Shown here: positions 32,186 through 43,865 of the stretch, piece by piece
Layout of the letters: each line of letters begins with the position of its first letter
Position numbering within the stretch: position 1 is the stretch's first letter
Source: Daldinia sp. FL1419
Lineage: Eukaryota; Ascomycota; Sordariomycetes; Xylariales; Hypoxylaceae
DNA length: 64,000 nucleotides
Reading direction: 5' to 3'
Assembly: GCA_025201765.1 (NCBI GenBank)
Contig: MU623408.1
Span: forward strand, 1 to 64,000
Notes under the pieces: model-generated
Databases searched by the model: none
Told to the model about the DNA's origin: nothing
The model's input: only the letters and a program-made list of their open reading frames with translations
Translations under genes and position numbers: made by a program

Positions 32186-35100
32186 ATGGCCGACTTCGAC
32201 AGGAACGTACTGGAGTTCTACCAGTTATCCACGCCATTTCCCACAGAATGGCCAGCCGAGAAGGATAAAAGTGACGATTCGGATAGTGAACTGGAACAGC
32301 AGAAGAAGCAAAAGCTGAACCGCAGAAAGTCGCGATATCAAGCACTGGAACGTGCTGTCAGCAATAGAACCAGTATTGTCCAAGGTTCCGAGAAGTCGGC
32401 AAATGGAGTCAGCAATTTGGTCCAGAAAGATGAGCCCGACCCGTTGGGAACTTCGGAAAGTGTTGTTAGGTCGTTAAAACAATTGGGAGTGCCTGTTCAA
32501 GATGATGTCCGTCTACGTACGTTAAATAGAAACAAGATGGTTTTCGTAAGGCATTTGGACTTACCAACGTTTTCACAGGGAATCGCTTCCTACTGTCTTC
32601 TACTAGCTTCTCTCCCGCCTTGTTCCTATCTCAGATGCATGCGACCGCCGATACCCAGTCCCTCTTAAACGGTCTCGATGTTCTATCTAAATCCATCGAC
32701 CAGAAATCCGCATCCCTAAAGGTTCTAGTCGAATCAAACTTCGAGCGATTCGTACGCGCCAAGGCCACGATCGATAATGTCTATAAAGAAATGAAATATA
32801 GGGGTGTTGAACCTCCGTCTCCGAACAGTGGCCGTCGACACTCGCGACATGCTAGTAAAAGTAGTTTCAGGAATAGCGTCGGTGGTGCAGCTCTTGGAAT
32901 AAACCCACTACTGGCTCCTGTCCCCAACGATACCAGGAAGAAGAATGCGCTTGTTAAAGAAAGCGATTATGGAGTAATGGGTATCAAGACACCTTTGTTA
33001 GATGTGGCAGCCAAGGCAGAAGATGTCTGGGGTCCAGCACTTGGAGGTCGAGAGAAAGAAGAAAACCTCAAGACCGTATCGAATTCCTTCGATCGATACA
33101 AGGAGTACATCGAGGCTAGTTCTAATATTGCGGACAGTATTAAGAGGAAAGACTACGAGGCTTTGGTGGAAGAGTACACTCGCGCTCGCAGATTTGCGGA
33201 CGAAGCGCGTAAGCTTGTTGAAGAGCTAGGCTCAACTCCGCCGAGCGAGACCGAGGCATACCAGATTCTCCTCGCAGCTCGAATGTGGTACGATGTCGAC
33301 GAACAAATACAACTTTTCAAGCGCGAATTGTGGAGGAAGCTTACATCGCTGCATAACGTATCGCGAACAGAGACCCTGGTTGGACAACCACAAGATCAGC
33401 ATATAGAATTAATTAGCCTGTTGCTAGAGCTTGGCGTGGATGATAATCCAATATGGGTCTGGCTTTTGAGCAAATACGACTATCTAAAGGGTAAAATCAC
33501 AACGGTGGGCGAGCGAGCGAAGGTGGAGATTGAAGTGCTCCGGCGCCGTCTTGCAAACGGTGAAAAGCCACCACCGCAGATGATGGCCACACACCTTAAG
33601 AATCTCGGTCGACAATCGGTTGAGAGCAAAGCCACCGGCTTGGATTCTCCCGACGTTATCGAATTATGGGAGAAGATGCTGGCCTTTTTATCGAGCCTCT
33701 TGTCCAGTCAGGGCGTTTTAGGAGAGGTTATAGATTTTTGGCAAACCGTTGAAGGGTTTATCGAAGGGAAAGCCCAGAAATCATTACCTACGGGATATAA
33801 CGGCGAGTCTCGAGAGCATCATAGACTTTCCCAGCAAGGGACAGTGGATTTACAGAAGGGCACCATTGAGTTGGTCGACATGATTCGTGCGCATGTCTTC
33901 GAATTCTTTGCTGGTGCCCCTCCCGAAGATATCTCACTTCTCTTCTCTCCTCTACCGCCTTCGCCCGGGACTCCTAAGTCGGCGGGCTTGAGCAATACGA
34001 GAGACCCTCGCTTCAATTTCGATGCGAATAACCTCCCGCCGCCATCCCCCAAAAGGGGCGAGACGTGGGAGAAATTCGCATTTTGGCCCCCGACATCTAA
34101 TTCAGTCAGTGGCGTTCACTACTTATCCAAGATGCTCAATCTTGTTGGTTCTGGAGCCTCCGAAATGGCGAGCGTAGCCCCTGTTAAGCAGGGTGACGCA
34201 AAACAGTTAGAGATGCTCAAGACATTAGTTGGTGCGGCGCGCGAGAGGTGTGTCACAGCTCTATGTGCTGCTTGGAACAAAGACGCCGAGAACATTAAGT
34301 ATGTCGAGGACTGGAAACGTTCCAAGGACATGGGAGACGTCACACGTATGCCGACGAGCTTCGCCTCTTTCGAAGGCGCACTGCTCTCCGGAATGCAGAA
34401 GATCCTCTATATCCCAGAGGCAATGGCTAAGTCAGGCTCAGGGGATATTGTCTCAGCGCCGACCTCGAAGCTTCTGCAGATGGTGAGAAGTCAGTATGTT
34501 ACGACGCTCTATAAAGCGCTTAGCGGAATGGTGGAAAATGCGGAACGCGCGATTAAGAAGGCGGACGACGAATGGACTACCGATGCAGATCTCACTGTGA
34601 GATCTGGAAGCGATAGGGCGTCCTTGAGTTTGGGCTCGGGGGGTGTTGACCCCGGAGATAGAGTAAGTCCTCTTGGAAGTATGCTTGGAAAGCTAGTGCT
34701 AATTCACGAACACAGAATGTCCGTATGCTCTTGACACTCGGCAATCTCCACGCTTTGCGTACCAAAGTGGTACCCAACCTCAACAGCCAATTTGAGAATG
34801 CCTTCTCTGTCAAACTCACAGACGAATCCAAGACTATCAAGGACGTCCTTGGCCAGATCGACGCCCGTCTATTCCAGTCTTTCACCCGGCCATCCCTCGA
34901 TAACCTGCGCAAAATCATCCGCGCCGGGCTCTCCGATCCCAAGTGGGCTCCTCCTAAGCCCACGGAAGTCAAACCCTACGTATACGAAGCCCTTCTTACC
35001 CTCGTACTAGTCCACACACAAGTCTCCACCACAGCTCCCAGTATGACGCACCAAGTGCTCTCCTACCTCCTCGAGCAAATCAGCCGCGAGCTCCTCGAGT

Positions 35101-35435
35101 CTCTTAAGGCGCGACAGCGATTCGACCTGGGCGCCCTCATGCAAGCTACCCTCGACGTAGAGTTCTTTGCGCAGACTCTAAGCCAGTATACCACGGAGCG
35201 CGCGTCGGGTATCCAAGGCGAGATTTACTCCATGCTCGATTCGAAGACGGATAATCAGGCCCGCGCGAGACTGCAGGATGAGCTCCCCGGTATGAGGGAG
35301 GTGTTGAAGAAGCTAAGGGAGCAAAGCAGGGCACAGTTCGCGTGCTTTAAGAGGCCGCGCAGAGCACCCGGCCAGGGATCGGTTTCTGTGGCTACCGGGT
35401 TGGGGCCGGGGATCGAGAGGACGGCTACGGGGTAG
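32186..35435 (+). CDS. sec5: Exocyst complex component SEC5
   Basis: Subunit of the octameric exocyst that tethers secretory vesicles to the plasma membrane, important for hyphal tip growth. Three exons: 32186-32516, 32579-34662 and 34716-35435, giving 1044 residues. The introns (62 and 53 bp) begin GTACGT and GTAAGT. The protein starts MADFDRNVLEFYQLSTPFPT followed by an acidic patch (DDSDSE). The first junction restores VRLRNRFLLSSTSFSPALFL, the expected block, followed by DTQSLLNGLDVLSKSIDQKS and the highly conserved VYKEMKYRGVEPP. The C-terminal region has RFDLGALMQATLDVEFFAQT and ends with a CFKRPRR-type basic stretch. The ATG at 32186 is the first in frame. Length is slightly under that of Neurospora relatives. 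Confidence 0.93.
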
Positions 35436-36782
35436 ATGTGTCGTGTGTTGCTGTAATAGCGAGTGTAAAGTTGCTTGTAGAGCGAGGATAAGTCCTTCGA
35501 AACCTAAGACATTTTCACTCTTAACGAGCGCAGATGAATAAGGAGATGTACGTATGTATGTGCCCAAGCCCAAGCTGGGAACTAGGAGAGACTTGAAGTA
35601 ATCTTGGGAATCGGGCATTCCTACCGAAGGGCGTAGGGGGGGACAGGAACCGGAATACCAGACGTTTGTAGCTAAATGAACATATGGGAAATACGCAGAT
35701 ATTTTATTACCCCTAAGCCAAAGTGTGAATATTTCTTAGGCTTCAAACTTCATAATGTTGATCCTAGCCAAGTTATTATATACCCTCTCTTAAATCAAGA
35801 TTTAAGCCCTAATATTCGCCGCATAAGATGAAGTGTATTGGCGACAATCTCGCTATTTCATTAATCAATCACTCAGGTCAAACAACCTACTCAAATCATA
35901 ATACGAGGGTATTACCATCATAAACCGAGAATCCTCACGAAGCCGCGAGTTATATTATAAAGCGGCGAATCGGTATCGCCAACCTAGCCTTTAAAAACAG
36001 TCGCATCCTTCCGTCTTCATTTCCATCTCTGTCTTCGTCTCCGTCTGTCTTTGTATATTTCCACTGGCCTAAGTGCCAAAGCAGAACAAGACCAGACCAG
36101 ACCAGACCAACCTAAAAAGTCGAAACGCAAAACCAGATAACACCTGACCATGATCGCATAAATAGGTACATCCGTCCTTGATTAGACGCGAGGTATAGGG
36201 GAGGGGGTATTTTTGGTGCAGTCTAGAACAACGAACAACGCGTAACGAGTAACAAAAAAGTCCTGTTCCTATTTTTCCATGCATGCGAAAGCTTTTTTTA
36301 TTCGAGTTATGCCGAAGAAAATTTCGCGAAACGCCGAATCCAGAGTAGGTTACCTGAGTACCATCCGTGTCGTGAGACGTGCCGTTTTGTTCCGTCAGAA
36401 AAGGAAGAGAAAAATGAAATGTCTTAGAATTTCGTTTAATTTTATCTAGTAGTCCATTCCCCGTCAAATTAAAAGAGATGGAACAGTTGAAAACCCTTCG
36501 CAAGAGGTATGTGTGTGTATGAAACGGCGCAGGTAGCGTATATAGTGTTAGTGAGTCGTATTAGTCGTGCAGTCGTACAGTCGTATTATGCCGCATGTGT
36601 CTATATTCATGAATCGTGATGGTTTGTTCCCTAAGTCCCTTTCCCTCTCATCAAATTCTGTATAATTGCAACGTGCATATGAAGGTCATGAGATGCCTAT
36701 AGACATCCGAGAAGTTTGTACAGGAATTGTTTGAAATATAAGAACTCCCATAGCGGGCTGTGGTATATAATAGGAGAGGCTC
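35436..36782. other. Convergent spacer downstream of SEC5
   Basis: 1.3 kb with no gene seen. Contains an (AGACC)n short repeat (about 36089-36110). Holds the 3' regions of SEC5 and the zinc-finger gene. Confidence 0.55.
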
Positions 36783-39029
36783 TTAGTTGTTGAGTAGAAG
36801 AGACGAACAGAATAAGAATTCAAGTGATCGAGAATCTGTGGGTTGGAAATTGTTCTCGTCACGACGTGCCTCTAGATAGGCAGTGGTAACACCGAGGTCG
36901 TGAAAATAACTCTGGATGGTTGGGTCATTGTCATTAGCTACAATTGGTGATTCAGGCCCCATGGAAATGGTCTTCGGAAGGATATGTCGAATGACTAGGA
37001 GCATTCGAAGCAGCTCAGTCAAGACCTGCCCCTGGTTCGTGAAGCTGCTAGGTGGCTTCTCTAGCGGCCACTTGGGACGAAGGTTCTCCTCGTCCCATGC
37101 CTTGAAAGCCCAAGTTGTCTTTTCCACACAGTTCAAGAAAAGCATAACGGTTAAGAACATGGGAAACCCGAGTTTGGCTTTGCCATCCTGAAGGTGTTTC
37201 TGAATCCCATTCAGGAGGACCTTACTTGCAGCAGAAGCCTTGCGCTCAGCCGCAGCAGTAAGTTGCATACAAATATTTGTATACGCTTCGCAGTCGGAAT
37301 CGTCCTTGATCCAAAACTCTTTACTGTCTTCCTCTGAAGGCTTTGCTAGCATAATCCACTGGCGTTCGCGGTCCATCATTTCGACTATCCCCCAAAGTTC
37401 CAGAGATCGCTTAAGGAGTTCATCATTCGTGCTTTCTGCAACCATGACAGCCACATCCAGAGTAACACGAACGTAATGTGATGGCTCACGGCGGATAAAC
37501 TCATAAAGATTTTCGCGCATGTAAACCTCGACCTTTCCCGGAATATCCTCATTGTTATCGAGTAATATGACCGGACCGGGGCTGGCATCGCTAGCTTCTT
37601 TCGGAGTTCCTTGTAAGACTTGAAAGACGGCTTTATGTCCTGTCTCAGGGAAGTGGGAGACTTCAAGAATAATACCCGTATTCTGTAGGTTGTGGGTTGT
37701 TTTATAGCCATTGATTCGTTTCTGGGCCATCACAACTTGAACACCCGCAGAGTAGAGATTGATGTGTTCGGAAAGCTTGGTCCGCACACACCCGGTGCGC
37801 CAAATTCGAGGTGCAAGGACTTTCTTACAAGCATTGCATGGGGTACCCTTCGAACATGTTTTGCGCAAAATGCGGCATCGAATGCATGCTCCGATTCGAC
37901 GAATTTCCTGGACTTCCTTTCGGCGGCTCGAATCAAACCGCGCTCGGCTATGACGGTGACGGGCTCCGTTGAGAGTATTGCTTGTATCCATGCGAAATCC
38001 GCCTCTATTTAACGGTGCTGCTAGGTGCTGACCGTGGTCATTAACAGTCGCAGGGGCATGGATGTCTTCAGACATGTAAGTCATACCGTCCCATGGATTA
38101 GCGGATTCGTTCGTGGTTGGGGGTGCGTGTTGCCTTTCAGGCGAAGAAGGATACTCTATGAGCATCTCGGTGGCTTGGGTTTGGGTCGAGGGCTCGTGAA
38201 GGGCTTGGTCGGTCAGTAGCTGTGGGTCTAATAGGGACGGATTGAGACGAGCTGTTGCCGCTACGGCTACCGATAAAGCCGAATGAGCTGGAGCCGGTGA
38301 CATATCTCTCTCTTCCAATGTCCGTCTCAGTCCTTCCTCGGCGCCCAGTGGGTTCGGTGCGCTCGAGGGTCTGTGCGAGTCGTCTATGTCTAGAAGTTGC
38401 TCGTAAGTATATTGTTCTAGTAATGTTAGTTGGCTTGAGGATATACCCTTAGTATCTCGTTGCAAGTGGTTGTCTAGGTTCGTCGGTGGGTTTTCTAGAG
38501 TGAACTGCTCATGGAGCTCGAAGGAATTGGCGGGGGCTGCGACGGGTACGACAGCGGCGGCCAAAGTTGTTTGTATAGCTTCGGTTGTAGGATCGTGAGT
38601 AGCGGGTACATGATCATCGTGCTTCTCGTGAGCTTCGATTTGGCGCGAGGCTTCTGCTAGGGTTTCCAAGGGATTCCAGACCTGGTTTTGAGTTTGCTCG
38701 AGAGTCGGGGCAGGAGAAGGGCCGGTAAACTGACCGGCAAGCGCACCGGGAAAGGGACCATGGTTAGGACCGGTATGTAAGAGACCGTCAAATCTGGGGC
38801 GATTAGAGGCGTTGGTGATGCCGTGTAGGGTAAGACACGCGTGAGCTCTGTCGGCCTCGGGGATAGCAGGACATTTCTTAGTCAAATGATTGGTAAGGCT
38901 GTCAATTCGACCCTTGGGGAAACTTTCACCACAAGCCTTGCAAGTGTGATGGTATCGATTGCTGTTGTCGTTCAATTTGGCGCCACGCTCGAAAAACTCG
39001 AGGATTATAGGATTGGGCTTGCGGCCCAT
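36783..39029 (-). CDS. Putative transcription factor with BED-like and Zn2Cys6-type zinc fingers
   Basis: One long exon of 748 residues from the ATG at 39027-39029 (MGRKPNPIILEFFERG). Residues about 25-55 have a CxxC...H...C finger (YHHTCKACGESFPKGRIDSL, then NHLTKKCP) resembling BED or C2HC fingers. A long Pro/Ser/Gln-rich linker with acidic patches follows. At about residue 380-415 there is a cysteine cluster (ACIRCRILRKTCSKGTPCNAC, six cysteines with a wide last gap before RTGC) of the fungal Zn2Cys6 kind. The remaining 330 residues are mostly helical and could be a regulatory domain. Proteins opening with this MGRKPN...LEFFERG segment form a known filamentous-fungal group, often called C6 transcription factors; targets are unknown. 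The frame extends 24 codons upstream without another ATG. Confidence 0.8.
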   Translation of the reverse strand: MGRKPNPIILEFFERGAKLNDNSNRYHHTCKACGESFPKGRIDSLTNHLTKKCPAIPEADRAHACLTLHGITNASNRPRFDGLLHTGPNHGPFPGALAGQFTGPSPAPTLEQTQNQVWNPLETLAEASRQIEAHEKHDDHVPATHDPTTEAIQTTLAAAVVPVAAPANSFELHEQFTLENPPTNLDNHLQRDTKGISSSQLTLLEQYTYEQLLDIDDSHRPSSAPNPLGAEEGLRRTLEERDMSPAPAHSALSVAVAATARLNPSLLDPQLLTDQALHEPSTQTQATEMLIEYPSSPERQHAPPTTNESANPWDGMTYMSEDIHAPATVNDHGQHLAAPLNRGGFRMDTSNTLNGARHRHSRARFDSSRRKEVQEIRRIGACIRCRILRKTCSKGTPCNACKKVLAPRIWRTGCVRTKLSEHINLYSAGVQVVMAQKRINGYKTTHNLQNTGIILEVSHFPETGHKAVFQVLQGTPKEASDASPGPVILLDNNEDIPGKVEVYMRENLYEFIRREPSHYVRVTLDVAVMVAESTNDELLKRSLELWGIVEMMDRERQWIMLAKPSEEDSKEFWIKDDSDCEAYTNICMQLTAAAERKASAASKVLLNGIQKHLQDGKAKLGFPMFLTVMLFLNCVEKTTWAFKAWDEENLRPKWPLEKPPSSFTNQGQVLTELLRMLLVIRHILPKTISMGPESPIVANDNDPTIQSYFHDLGVTTAYLEARRDENNFQPTDSRSLEFLFCSSLLLNN

Positions 39030-39965
39030 CTTGTCGGATTGGCTACCTAATGCCGTCACTCTAATGTTCGAGTAGATGGCAGAATCGTGCGGTGAGTCCA
39101 AAAAGATTTGTTTATGGAAAATATGTCGGGCCGGTTTCTTTGAAAGTGGGAGGATGAATAGAAAGACGGTGGGGAGCTTTGAATTGCGTCTACTAAGGTT
39201 TACGCTAATGGACGGTATGCAACGTTTGGTACCTCCTTATGTATTGTACGTACCTAGTTGGTCAACAATTCGATACCTACCCCCACCTAGGCAGGTACAT
39301 AGGGTTGTAAGGTTGGAATTAAACGTCAATTGGCGTCAATTGGGAAATACTAAGGAAAGTTACCCCGCGGTCGGGCCTGAATATTAATTGATCAATTGAA
39401 GACTTGCTGAAGCTGTTTCCTTAAATTTGCTTTACAACATGAGCTTAATCTTAGCTTCCATAATAGGTTGGGGGAAAGAACTAGGTTACGATTTTAGCCA
39501 GTCAAATCAGCCAGGTCCCTCAATCAATTCTCTCTCTCTCTCTTTTTTTTCTTCTTCTTCATCATCATGATTCGATAAGCTTACACCGCCAGACGGTTTC
39601 AGTATAGGAGATACCTTAAGGATTGTCTTTTCGCGCGTAACATTTATTTCATAGCAGCTCCCAACTTTACAAATGACTGTTGGGGATATCGGCTTGTCTA
39701 CATGGATTCTACGCACCTGACTTGTCTAATTGCCATGATTGGTAGACTGCTTTTGTTATTGTTCGACAAGAGCTTCTCCGCGTATAGCAAGCTACTGCAC
39801 CTCGTTCAATGCGATACTACCATATTAAATTGCAAGGGATACCTGCTACTTTTAGATTTTACACTAAGGGTACAAAAGTTTGAATAATACGACCCTTCGG
39901 GCGACGAGACCGGACGATATCGGGCGTCAAACAAGACGTTTAAAATTGCCAGGTCAACGAAAGAG

Positions 39966-39998
<33 letters not shown>

Positions 39999-41008
39999 CA
40001 CAAACCCATGACCATTCTCTAACTCGACAAAGGTTGAGACGGAAAAATATATAACTACCTACCTACCTTCAATGCTATATATCTATTCTAGGTACCACCA
40101 AGAAGAATCAAGCACGTGCCACCTGATAACAAAGGCATTCAGCAATGAATACTCGAGTATATACCTAACTATCAGGAAAAATATACTATCCTTTTAGCCA
40201 CTATGTTATATATTCGGCGCATTCATTATGATATTCTCGATACGTTATCTAGAGATAGAATAGTCTCATTAATTAATAGGTACCTAGGTAGGTTAGTTTA
40301 GACTATCAAGTACAACTTGAAGTTGCCGTATCGAAATAACAGCCCTACGCTCAGGTGCCAAGCCAAGTCTTTTTTCAACAAGGTTTTCCAAGGCGGCAAG
40401 GTTACGATCCTCGCTGCGCCTCTTCAAACTGCTCCACCCCTTTCATAAATGCTATGTACATAATATGTGCAATACAAACGAGACCAGACCAGACGAGACG
40501 AATACAAGGTTCTCCGTGAGCCCGGTTTAACATTATAGCTGCAGAAACCACCATCTCCTACTCAACGAATATACATATGCAAGATATATTCAGATATATC
40601 CGTATGTGCAGCAGATATGTGCATCCCGGTCGAATTAGTTAAGCTTAGTCCACCAGGATTCCAGGAACCGTGGCTTGGTTACCCCGTTCCATAGGCCCAA
40701 AATTAGGTAGCTTCCAGGATCGATGTCATAAGGAGCCATAATAGAAACGTTGCGCTGTTTAGGGAGTCGCTTTCATTACTATCCGTTCATTCACTTTGTA
40801 TTCTTCGTGCTCTTCGTACGGAGTACTATACGTTCTTTACAGTATCTATCTGTATCTCTTTCTTTTACTAGTTATCCAGATATTTTGTAGTTCTCGGCTT
40901 CATACGCAAAGACTACTCTAGTATGTTGGTATTCTAATGTGGCGATATTGGTTTGTGTCTATACTAGACTTTGTCGGTCAATTCCAACGTCCAAGTCAAC
41001 CTGACAAA
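39030..41008. other. Divergent spacer between the zinc-finger and GH92 genes
   Basis: About 2 kb with no supportable gene. Includes a 28-T run (39969-39996) and several TAGGTACC motifs (about 39236-39300, 40280-40297). Long spacers are common upstream of regulator genes. Confidence 0.55.
39969..39996. repeat. Poly-T tract (28 T)
   Basis: Uninterrupted run of 28 T on the plus strand. It could be the A-tail of an old retroposed insertion on the minus strand, but I see no body or target duplication to support that. Confidence 0.9.
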
Positions 41009-43548
41009 ATGCGCGCTCCCGCGGGTATGGCGTTGGGCCTAACGCTCGCTCATGCTAAAGAGCTCCAACTCCAGGACCCGAGTCAGTTCGTGTTGCCATT
41101 CGTATGTAACCCGAATCGGTGTAAACTCCTCACGCGTTCTTAGACTAACAACGCCAATTAAAGACCGGCTCAGTGAATGGAGGCAATACTTTTCCCGGCA
41201 TAAGCTTACCGTTCGGCATGGTAAAGCTGGGTCCTGATCTATACACTGGATCCGATAGTTATTCGGGATATCAATCTGGCGGTAATTTCACCGGCTTTAG
41301 TTTATTGCACGAAAGCGGAACCGGTGGTGCGCCCAAATACGGAGTTGTTAGCCAGTTACCCGTTGTGGGCTCAATTGACAATCCATTGATCGACCAGGGC
41401 ATCAGCCGAAGTGAGGACGACGAAGCGAGACTCGGCTACTACAAGTCAAGCCTGTCGAACGGCATCACCGTGGAACTAGGAGCCACGGGCAAAGCCGGCT
41501 TGTTCCAGTACAAATTTCCGGACAATGAAGACGGTACAAATGTCGTTGTCGATGTTTCTCACGTTCTTCCATCCTTCAGGGGTCAAGGGTTAGGCCAGAA
41601 TTATCTGGGTGGTAACATTTCGGTGTCGAAGACGGATGGAGGTGTTCGTTACCAAGGATCCGGTTCTTACGATAATGTATGTTTATCAAGGTTATTAAAA
41701 CAAATATCAGGCAAAGTTAACTTTGGAGTAGGGTTGGAATCGTGCCCCGAAATGGACTGTTCATTTCTGTGGTTACTTCGATCAATCAGCTACTTTCAAG
41801 ACGTTCTTGGGCGAGGACTCAACAGGGGATAAGCTTGCAGACTACAGCGATGCTTCCAAGCAAGATTCCGATGCTCGACTTGGTGCCGTCTTTACTTTCG
41901 ATAGTAAGGATGTTACCTCGAGGGTAGGAGTGTCGTTCATCTCACCCGACCAGGCTTGCGAAAATGTTGATAGAGAGATTCCTGCGGGCACAAAACGAGA
42001 AGCCTTGGAACAGAGCGCAGTGGCGGCTTGGAACAAGCAGATTTTGTCCAAGGTTACCACAACGGATTCCTCGAACACAACAAGACTTCAGCTTCTTTAT
42101 TCGTCCCTGTATCATATGTCTATTATTCCTAGCAACAAGACCGGAGAAAATCCGCTTTGGTCATCGAGCGAGCCTTACTATGACGATATTTTCACCTTCT
42201 GGGACACAGTAAGCTCCATATTCCAAAGTCCTCAGTATCCAGAATCTAACGAAACACAGTTCCGATGCACGACTTCTCTCTTGCATATTCTGCAACCCAC
42301 GGTTTACGAGGAGTTTATTCGTTCTCTAGTTGATATTTGGAGACATGACGGTTTCTTACCTGATGCGCGATCTTCATTCTTCAACGGTGCAACTCAAGGC
42401 GGTTCCAATGCAGACAACATCCTTGCAGACGCCTATGTGAAGGGTGTCCGTGGTGCTATCAACTGGGATGATGCGTTCTCAGCCATGGCCACGGATGCCG
42501 AGAAGGTGCCCCCAAACAACGACGACCCCAGAGACAAAACCGCCTCCACCAAGGAAGGACGAGGTGCCCTGCCCGATTGGATAGATCGCGGATACATCAC
42601 CACGAAATACAAGCGCTCCGTAACCCGAGCCATCGAATAGTAAATAGTTCCCTAGTCCTATACATTAGTAGCTTGGAAATCAAACTAACATCTTACAGTG
42701 CTGGAAATGACTTTGGTCTCTACCAAGTAGCTAAAGGCTTAGGCAAGGACGAAGAAGCGCAGAAATACCTCAACCGCTCGCGAAACTGGCGCAACCAATG
42801 GAACCCGGATCTCGAGGCGCTAGGCTTCAAGGGATTCCTAGGCCCGATCGACGAGGACGGCAATTTCAAGGAGCAGGACCCGCTCAGCTGTGGTGGGTGC
42901 TACTGGGGCGACGACTACTATGAAGCGTTGCCTATCGAGTACTCGTTCAATGCGCACCACGACATGGAAAAGCTAGTCGAGCTATCTGGTGGCAAGGACA
43001 AGTTCATCGCACGTCTGGAGAAGTTCTTCGAAGGTGGCGTTAGCTCCGGTAACTCGCAGTTCAACCACACCCTATTCAACCCTGGCAACGAGCCGAGTTT
43101 CACGACTCCATACCTGTTCAACTACGTCGGCCGCCAGGATCTCAGCGTCAAGCATAGCCGATACACAGCTGATAGCTACTACGCGCCGACGCCCAGCGGC
43201 CTCCCCGGAAATTCGGACGCCGGTGCCATGGAGTCGTGGCTGCTATGGTCGATCATCGGCTTGTACCCCATGACGGGGCAGACTACTTTCCTCGTCGGAT
43301 CCCCGTGGTTTAAGGACCTGACCATCGACCTCGGCGGCGGGAATAAGTTGCAGATCAACGCGGAGGGGGGCAGTTCCCAGTCGTACTATGTTCAATCCCT
43401 AAAAGTCAATGGGAAGGACTGGGATAAGGCGTGGGTTACGTGGGAGGATGTCTTTGCCAAGGGAGGGACCCTGGATTTTGTCCTGGGCGAGGAGCCGAAG
43501 GATTGGGCGACTGGAGATGCGCCGCCGAGCCCGGCGACGGAGACGTAG
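41009..43548 (+). CDS. Secreted GH92-family alpha-mannosidase
   Basis: Calcium-dependent exo-alpha-mannosidase family that trims mannan or N-glycans; fungal members are usually secreted. Five exons: 41009-41101, 41164-41676, 41732-42208, 42260-42639 and 42699-43548, giving 770 residues. The start MRAPAGMALGLTLAHAKE looks like a signal peptide; another in-frame ATG at 40937 is less likely. The first join gives VLPFTGSVNGGNTFPGISLP, the family's N-terminal signature, followed by FGMVKLGPD. Further GH92 blocks: LYHMSIIPSN, FTFWDTFRCT (across intron 3), GFLPDARSSF, AYVKGVRGAINWDDAFSAM, EYSFNAHHDM, NEPSFTTPYLFNYVGRQD and GNSDAGAMESWLLWSIIGLY. Intron 3 (51 bp) is a multiple of three with no stop, so its removal rests on homology. 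Substrate linkage cannot be read from sequence. Confidence 0.92.
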
Positions 43549-43865
43549 GTTATGAGTGATGCACGACAAGAGGTAGAGAAATAGGAATATTAGAGTGGTA
43601 TTTAGCTATGAGATGAAGATTCTGTTCTTGTATATACCTACACATTCTTAACCACGCGGACCGATCCTCTAGAACGCGGGCTTTTGCGTGCTAGTCTTGT
43701 GGTTTGAGTTACGCTACGCTTTATGTTAAGTTTATTTACCAGGTGTATATGAAACGGCAGCTAAAGGCTACAGACGCTGGTCTATCCTCCTCCTCGGGTG
43801 TGTTTCCCCCCCCTGCCAGTACTCGGAAGTCCGGTAGTATCTTGACGGCTTCTCTATAAAACGTT
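43549..43865. other. Short spacer after GH92
   Basis: 317 bp holding the GH92 3' region. Nothing else seen. Confidence 0.6.

Noticed and set aside
40937..41008. Upstream in-frame ATG of the GH92 gene
   Set aside because: Starting at 41009 gives a compact signal-peptide-like N-terminus; the upstream extension has a charged, atypical leader. 5' transcript data would decide.
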